A stretch of DNA of 12,918 nt from Planctomycetota bacterium. Its GTDB lineage: Bacteria > Planctomycetota > UBA11346. The notes beneath the pieces are model-generated. The model had not been told where the DNA came from and did no database searches. It saw only the letters and a list, made by a program, of their open reading frames with translations. Position 1 is the first letter of the stretch. Each line of letters opens with the position of its first letter. The translations under genes and the position numbers were made by a program. Below are positions 9,002-12,918 of this stretch, piece by piece. The DNA lies in contig JACDGQ010000043.1 of the NCBI GenBank assembly GCA_013821615.1, positions 1 to 12,918 of the forward strand, written 5' to 3'.

Positions 9002-10350
9002 TCAACGCTTCCCGCCCTCGTCGCCACAGCCGCCGCCAGTTCCTGCGCGATCTCGGCGCGCGGGCCGCGCTGCTGCCGTTCATCCTCAATCTGCCCAGTC
9101 TGGCCTTCGCGGGCGAACCGGGGGGTGCCGGCAAGCCGCGCCGGAAACAGCGCCTGGTGGTGATGTTCAGCCCCAATGGCGTGGTTCCCGGCACCTTCTG
9201 GCCGGACGCGGTGGGCAAGGAGTTCACCTTCAAAGAGAGCCTGCGCCCGCTCGAGGAATTCCGCGCGCGTACGCTGATGCTGCACGGCGTGTGCAACAAG
9301 ATCAAAGGCGACGGCGACGGCCATATGCGCGGCATGGGCTGCCTGCTCACCGGCATCGAGCTGTTCCCGGGCAACATCCAGGGCGGCTCGGACACGCCGG
9401 CGGGCTGGTCGCGCGGCATCTCCATCGATCAGGAGATCGCGAAATTCCTGCAGGCGGAGCCGGCGACGCGCACGCGCTTCGGTTCGCTGGAGTTCGGCGT
9501 GCAGGTCTCCGAGCGGGCCGACACCTGGACGCGCATGTCGTACGCCGGGCCGAATCAACCGCTCGCACCGATCAGCAATCCGTACCAGATGTTCGCCAAG
9601 CTCTACGGCGAGCAGAAGGACCGCGCTGCGCTGATCAGCGTGCTCGATGATCTGCAGGGCGACTTCAAGAAGGTGGGCGGCCAGGTCAGCGCCGAGGACC
9701 GCGCTCTGCTCGACCAGCATGCCACCTTCGTCCGTGCGGCCGAGAAGGAGCTCAAGGATTCCGGCTCGACGCGGCAGACGGCCCAGCCGCCGACGCTCGA
9801 GGCCGGGGTGCGCGAGGACAACGAGCACATGCCCAAGACCAGCCGCATGCAGATCGAGCTGCTGGTCGCGAGCATGCAGGCGGACTTCGCCCGTGTCGCG
9901 ACCCTGCAGTATACGCAGTCGGTGGGCCAGGCGAAGATGACCTGGCTGGGCATCAACGAGGCGCACCACACCCTGTCGCACGAGCCGGATGCCAAGCAGG
10001 ACGTCCAGGATCAGCTGACGAAGATCAACACCTGGTTCTGCGGCGAACTCGCCTACCTGGTCAAGCGCCTCGCCGAGACCCCGGAGCCGGGCACGAAGCA
10101 GAGCCTGCTCGACAACACCCAGGTGGTGTGGACCAACGAGCTGGGCAAGGGCAACTCGCACACCCGCGACGACATCCCCTTCGTGCTGGTCGGCAACGGC
10201 CTCGATTTCAAGATGGGACGCTCGCTCAAGTACGAGAAGGTGCCGCACAACCGCCTGTTGATGTCCTTGGCCCATGGCTTCGGCCACCACCTCGGCAGCT
10301 TCGGCAATGCGGACCATTGCAAGGACGGGGTGCTGCCGGATCTGGTGTGA
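8998..10350 (+). CDS. DUF1552 family protein with twin-arginine signal
   Basis: A 450-residue DUF1552 protein, of normal length for the family. The N-terminus carries a twin-arginine export signal: SRRQFLRDLG (11-20, Arg12-Arg13), a hydrophobic stretch (about 22-37) and a likely cleavage site near AFA-G. Family-like blocks follow: RLVVMFSPNGVVPGTFWP, LMLHGVCNK, a GDGDGHMRGMGCLLTG stretch, and GKGNSHTRDDIPFVLVGNG near the C-terminus. The last is reminiscent of DUF1501/alkaline-phosphatase-clan proteins, but I see no confirmed metal site. Export by Tat implies folding, perhaps with a cofactor, before secretion. The start ATG overlaps the upstream cytochrome gene's stop (8998-9001), a conserved pairing that suggests a joint function. 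Heptad-repeat element A begins 17 bases after the stop and may help end the transcript. The biochemical role is unknown. Confidence 0.92.
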   Translation: MINASRPRRHSRRQFLRDLGARAALLPFILNLPSLAFAGEPGGAGKPRRKQRLVVMFSPNGVVPGTFWPDAVGKEFTFKESLRPLEEFRARTLMLHGVCNKIKGDGDGHMRGMGCLLTGIELFPGNIQGGSDTPAGWSRGISIDQEIAKFLQAEPATRTRFGSLEFGVQVSERADTWTRMSYAGPNQPLAPISNPYQMFAKLYGEQKDRAALISVLDDLQGDFKKVGGQVSAEDRALLDQHATFVRAAEKELKDSGSTRQTAQPPTLEAGVREDNEHMPKTSRMQIELLVASMQADFARVATLQYTQSVGQAKMTWLGINEAHHTLSHEPDAKQDVQDQLTKINTWFCGELAYLVKRLAETPEPGTKQSLLDNTQVVWTNELGKGNSHTRDDIPFVLVGNGLDFKMGRSLKYEKVPHNRLLMSLAHGFGHHLGSFGNADHCKDGVLPDLV

Positions 10351-10367
10351 CCAGGGTTCGGAATGGC

Positions 10368-10519
10368 GAGTGCGGAGTGCGGAGTGCGGAGTGCGGAGTG
10401 ACCGTCGGGCGGAGGGCCGATGCGTTTTCAGCGTCGCCTCGGTGGACGAAGGTCGCTGAGCAGTGGGTGCGCCGCGGCACTGCGGCCACTCCGCACCCCG
10501 CACCCCGCACCCCGCACTC
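10368..10519. repeat. heptad-repeat inverted element, copy A
   Basis: The left arm (10368-10400) is 4.7 tandem copies of GAGTGCG; the right arm (10487-10519) is the inverted array, a CACTC stub followed by three CGCACCC units and one CGCACTC. Between them lies an 86-nt core starting ACCGTC, which contains a small hairpin (CGATGC 10418-10423 with GCGTCG 10431-10436, T-rich loop). The two arms could pair over about 33 bp with recurring A-C mismatches. The units are uniform within each arm but differ between arms. It resembles short tandemly repeated (STRR-like) heptamer elements or a small non-autonomous element. A related copy lies at 11431-11566. Confidence 0.85.
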
Positions 10520-10612
10520 CCAATCCGCCCCCTCTCCTGCGCCGAATAAACTCCAGGCTTCACTTGCCTCCGCGCGCGCGGCGCCCACGGTCTCCGCCCT
10601 AGGAGTCCCGCC

Positions 10613-11392
10613 ATGCGCCTGCCCCTTATCGCCGCCCTCGTCCTGTGCGCTGCGCGGCTTTCCGCCGCGATCACCAGCGACACCCTCGAGTACGATGCTG
10701 ACGGCACCACCTGCTCCGGCACGCTTGTCTGCGATGATGCCTGGACCACGCCGCACCCGGCGATCCTGGTCGCGCACGACTGGATGGGCAATACCGAGAA
10801 CTCGCAGGGTCACGCCCGCGACCTGGTCAAGCTCGGTTACGTCGCGCTGGCCGTCGACGTCTACGGCAAAGGCGTGCGCCCGGCGAATGCCGACGAGGCC
10901 GGCAAACTCGCTGGCAAATACAAGGGCGACCGCCCGCTGATGCGGAGCCGCATGGCGGCGGGGCTTAAGGCGCTGCTCGCCACCGGCAAGGCCGATGCGA
11001 AGAAGATCGGCGCCACCGGCTACTGCTTCGGCGGCACCTGCGTGCTCGAGCTGGCGCGCAGCGGCGCCCCCCTGCTCGGAGTGGCGACTTTCCACGGCGG
11101 CCTGGCCACGCCCACCCCCGAGGACGCCCGGAACATCACCGGCAAGGTCCTGGTCCTGCATGGCGCCGACGACCCCTTCGTCAAGCCCGACGAGGTCGCC
11201 GCCTTCGAGGCCGAGATGCGCGCCGCCAAGGTCGACTGGCAGGTCGTGCTCTACAGCAAGGCCGTGCACAGCTTCACCAACACCAAGGTTGGCGCCGATC
11301 CCAGCAAGGGCCAGGCCTACAACCCCGAGGCCGATCGCCGCTCGTGGCTGGCGATGACGAATTTCTTCACCGAGGTGTTCGCCGCCCCTTGA
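10613..11392 (+). CDS. exported dienelactone hydrolase family protein
   Basis: A 259-residue alpha/beta-hydrolase of the dienelactone hydrolase family. The triad is visible: nucleophile Cys138 in GYCFGG (136-141), Asp187 in HGADDPFV, and His219 in KAVHSF. A cysteine rather than serine nucleophile is the DLH hallmark. An N-terminal hydrophobic segment (MRLPLIAALVLCAARLSA) looks like a Sec signal peptide, so the enzyme probably acts outside the cytoplasm, unlike classical cytosolic DLH of chloroaromatic degradation. The AVDVYGKGVRP segment and the HDWMGN motif match the family's 'DLHH'-type members. AGGAG (10601-10605) sits seven bases before the ATG and supports the start. The natural substrate is unknown; an ester or lactone is implied by the family. 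The gene stands alone, with a related heptad-repeat element on each side, and is convergent with the SpoIID-domain gene. Confidence 0.9.
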   Translation: MRLPLIAALVLCAARLSAAITSDTLEYDADGTTCSGTLVCDDAWTTPHPAILVAHDWMGNTENSQGHARDLVKLGYVALAVDVYGKGVRPANADEAGKLAGKYKGDRPLMRSRMAAGLKALLATGKADAKKIGATGYCFGGTCVLELARSGAPLLGVATFHGGLATPTPEDARNITGKVLVLHGADDPFVKPDEVAAFEAEMRAAKVDWQVVLYSKAVHSFTNTKVGADPSKGQAYNPEADRRSWLAMTNFFTEVFAAP

Positions 11393-11430
11393 TCGCTTCG
11401 TCGGATTGCATGGCAGGGGGCGTGGAGGGA

Positions 11431-11566
11431 GGTGCGGAGTGCGAAGTGCGAAGTGACCGTGATGACCACGGTTCAGGTGCATTGATGCAGCCCATGAGCG
11501 ATCGTCTTCGCAAACGATGAACGTCGATCAGACGGTCACTCCGCACTCCGCACGCCGCATACTCCC
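11431..11566. repeat. heptad-repeat inverted element, copy B
   Basis: The left arm holds GTGCG, GAGTGCG, two AAGTG-type units and then ACCGT; the right arm (11532-11566) is ACGGTCACTC, CGCACTC, CGCACGC, CGCATAC, TCC. The inner ends AGTGACCGT (11452-11460) and ACGGTCACT (11532-11540) are a perfect 9-bp inverted repeat, and the arms outside pair imperfectly. The 71-nt core includes the palindromic TGCATTGATGCA (11478-11489) and shares no long stretch with copy A's core. The right inner end, read on the minus strand, gives GGAGTGACCGTC, identical to copy A's left inner end. It lies between the convergent DLH-family and SpoIID-domain genes and could act as a two-way terminator. Confidence 0.82.
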
Positions 11567-11590
11567 CCTATCGGATCTGGCCAATAAGTC

Positions 11591-12918
11591 CTACGGCCAC
11601 ATCTTCACCAGTGCCGCCACCGGATAGAACAGGCGCAGGATGTCGTCCGCGCCGTTGCCAGTCTTGGCGAGCTGGTAGGCGCTGACCTGCGACATGCCGA
11701 CGCCGTGGCCGTAGCCGCGGCCGGCGATGACCAGGGTGCCGCCGTCGTGCGCGGCGATGGTGCACGAGAGCCAGTTGGTGGAACGCACCACGCCTGGCCC
11801 CACCGCCAACCGGAAATCGTTGCCATCCATCAGCGTCTCCAGTTCCTTGCCGCGCAGGCGGTGGCGGATGGCGACCTTGGAAACGCGGCCGGAGTCCGGG
11901 AAGCGCGCCGCCGGGCGCACCGCGTCGACGGTGCCGAAGACCAGGTTCTGGCGCGGGTGGGCCTCGGCCCAGTCCTGCAGCGCCGCACTGACCGAGCGCA
12001 TCGGCAACGTCGCGCGCCATTCCCAATGCGTCGCCTGCATGCCCAGGGCGCGGGTCCCCGCCTCGGCGGCGGGATCCTCGATCGAGGGCATGACCACGGT
12101 CATGTCGGTGAGCTTGTCACCACCCTTGAGATCGGGCCGGAAATGCGCGGCGCTCTCGGTGCGCCCGCCAGAGCAGGCGTGGAACAGCGTCGGCACCGGC
12201 AGGCCATGCCACGCCAGCACGTCGCCGCGCGTCTGCTCGAGGGCGGTGCCGACGCGCGCGGCGAGCGGTTTGACTCCGCTGTAGGCCATGTCGACCGTGT
12301 AGTGCCAATGCAGCTGCCACGCGTCGTTGCGGTTCTGCAGGAAGCGGTCCAGGGCGTAGCTGCGCGCCACCACCGCCTGGGCCTTGAGCGCCTCGAGCGG
12401 CCAGCCGGGGTTCATCTCGGTCGGCACCACGCCGGCCAGGTAGGTCTCCATGCCGATGCGCTCGACCAGCACCGCCTTGCGGCTGGCGGAATCGAGGTGG
12501 ACCTCGGGCTGACCGGCGAATTCCAGGTGCGGGCGCTTGCCATCGGGCGCCTGCAGGGTCGCGGCGAACACCCGCCTGCCCACCGCGGGCGCGTGGATCT
12601 GCAGGTGCGGACCGAGATTGATGCGCCCCAGCGAGGCGATGCGCAGGCCGGCGCCGTAGGCTTGCACCGTCACCGCCCCGGCGGGCAGGCGGTACTGCTG
12701 ACCGGCGGCCTCGACGTCGCCCTCCTGCAGCAGCGTGAAGGTCACCGTCGGCCCCGACGCCAGGAACACGCCGAGCTGCGGTTCGCGGTCGATCACCGGC
12801 GGACGTACGCCGGGTGTGGGCGCAGGCGCGAGCGGCAGCGGAGGTTCGACAGCGCCAGGTGCTGGCGCCGCTGCCAGCGCCGCGGCAGCGACCGGTGCCC
12901 GCGCAGGCGGCGGCGTGT
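11591..12918 (-). CDS. SpoIID/LytB domain protein, N-terminus beyond the window edge
   Basis: The reading frame ends at TAG 11593-11591 and stays open to the right edge, so at least 442 residues are visible. SpoIID-type proteins are peptidoglycan lytic transglycosylases acting on the cell wall outside the membrane. Family motifs are clear: TEMNPGWPLEALKAQAVVAR (codons in 12418-12359), with the conserved catalytic Glu at 12418-12416; TRGDVLAWHG; FHACSGGRTES; and the C-terminal GRGYGHGVGMSQVSAYQLA followed by DILRLFYP. A GTG at 12796 could be read as a start, but the codons before it continue as a Pro/Ala-rich linker (visible residues 1-40, such as APAPGAVEPPLPLAPAP), so I treat the gene as 5' truncated by the window. 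The linker probably follows a signal peptide or another domain. Such proteins are common in non-spore-formers, so this does not imply sporulation. It is convergent with the hydrolase gene. Confidence 0.93.
   Translation of the reverse strand, partial: TPPPARAPVAAAALAAAPAPGAVEPPLPLAPAPTPGVRPPVIDREPQLGVFLASGPTVTFTLLQEGDVEAAGQQYRLPAGAVTVQAYGAGLRIASLGRINLGPHLQIHAPAVGRRVFAATLQAPDGKRPHLEFAGQPEVHLDSASRKAVLVERIGMETYLAGVVPTEMNPGWPLEALKAQAVVARSYALDRFLQNRNDAWQLHWHYTVDMAYSGVKPLAARVGTALEQTRGDVLAWHGLPVPTLFHACSGGRTESAAHFRPDLKGGDKLTDMTVVMPSIEDPAAEAGTRALGMQATHWEWRATLPMRSVSAALQDWAEAHPRQNLVFGTVDAVRPAARFPDSGRVSKVAIRHRLRGKELETLMDGNDFRLAVGPGVVRSTNWLSCTIAAHDGGTLVIAGRGYGHGVGMSQVSAYQLAKTGNGADDILRLFYPVAALVKMWP

Noticed and set aside
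10226..11482. A 418-codon minus-strand frame spanning the hydrolase gene and copy A.
   Set aside because: It crosses the repeat element and is antisense to a gene with a full DLH triad; its translation is composition-driven.
10368..11566. CRISPR array as an explanation for the repeats beside the hydrolase gene.
   Set aside because: Units are 7 bp and directly adjacent without spacers, and no cas genes are present.
10368..11566. A composite transposon carrying the hydrolase gene.
   Set aside because: No transposase or target-site duplication is visible, and the two elements have different cores, so movement as one unit is not supported by this sequence alone.

Overview
This is a G+C-rich bacterial chromosomal window with seven recognisable genes and one partial gene cut at each end. 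The paired cytochrome c/PA14/DUF1587-1595-1592-1588-1585 protein and DUF1552 protein are characteristic of Planctomycetota and Verrucomicrobiota (also seen in Myxococcota). I infer a member of the planctomycete-verrucomicrobial group or a similar environmental heterotroph, but no rRNA or other strict phylogenetic marker is present.

Left block, minus strand (1-2999): reading leftward, tsaE (tRNA t6A synthesis ATPase), then 34 bp later a processive, multi-membrane-span GT2 glycosyltransferase of the cellulose-synthase/XagB-like type, then after 177 bp the N-terminal part of a FapA-like (DUF342) protein that runs off the left edge.

Centre, plus strand (3000-6310): the divergent gap between tsaE and gcvP holds a complete tandem glycine riboswitch, including the leader-linker kink-turn that joins its two aptamers. 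It sits directly before a full-length, single-chain glycine decarboxylase P-protein gene. This is the clearest regulatory circuit in the window: glycine concentration should set expression of glycine cleavage. gcvT, gcvH and lpd are not in the window.

Right centre, plus strand (6251-10350): a gene-poor stretch of about 0.4 kb contains a long, near-perfect 26-bp inverted repeat and, further on, a plausible -10 box. It leads into a two-gene operon: an exported dihaem-type cytochrome/DUF159x protein, overlapping by ATGA with a Tat-exported DUF1552 protein. These probably work together outside the cytoplasm, but their reaction is not known.

Right block (10351-12918): an exported dienelactone-hydrolase-family gene (plus strand) is flanked on both sides by a related non-coding element. 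Each element consists of 7-bp tandem repeats (GAGTGCG type) facing each other as an inverted repeat around a core that starts or ends with GTGACCGT. The second copy lies between convergent genes. The window ends inside a SpoIID/LytB-domain gene on the minus strand whose N-terminus continues beyond the right edge through a Pro/Ala-rich linker.

The items most worth a second look are the riboswitch with its kink-turn and a departure from the core consensus in aptamer II, the two heptad-repeat elements, the 26-bp inverted repeat, and the uncharacterised cytochrome/DUF1552 pair.
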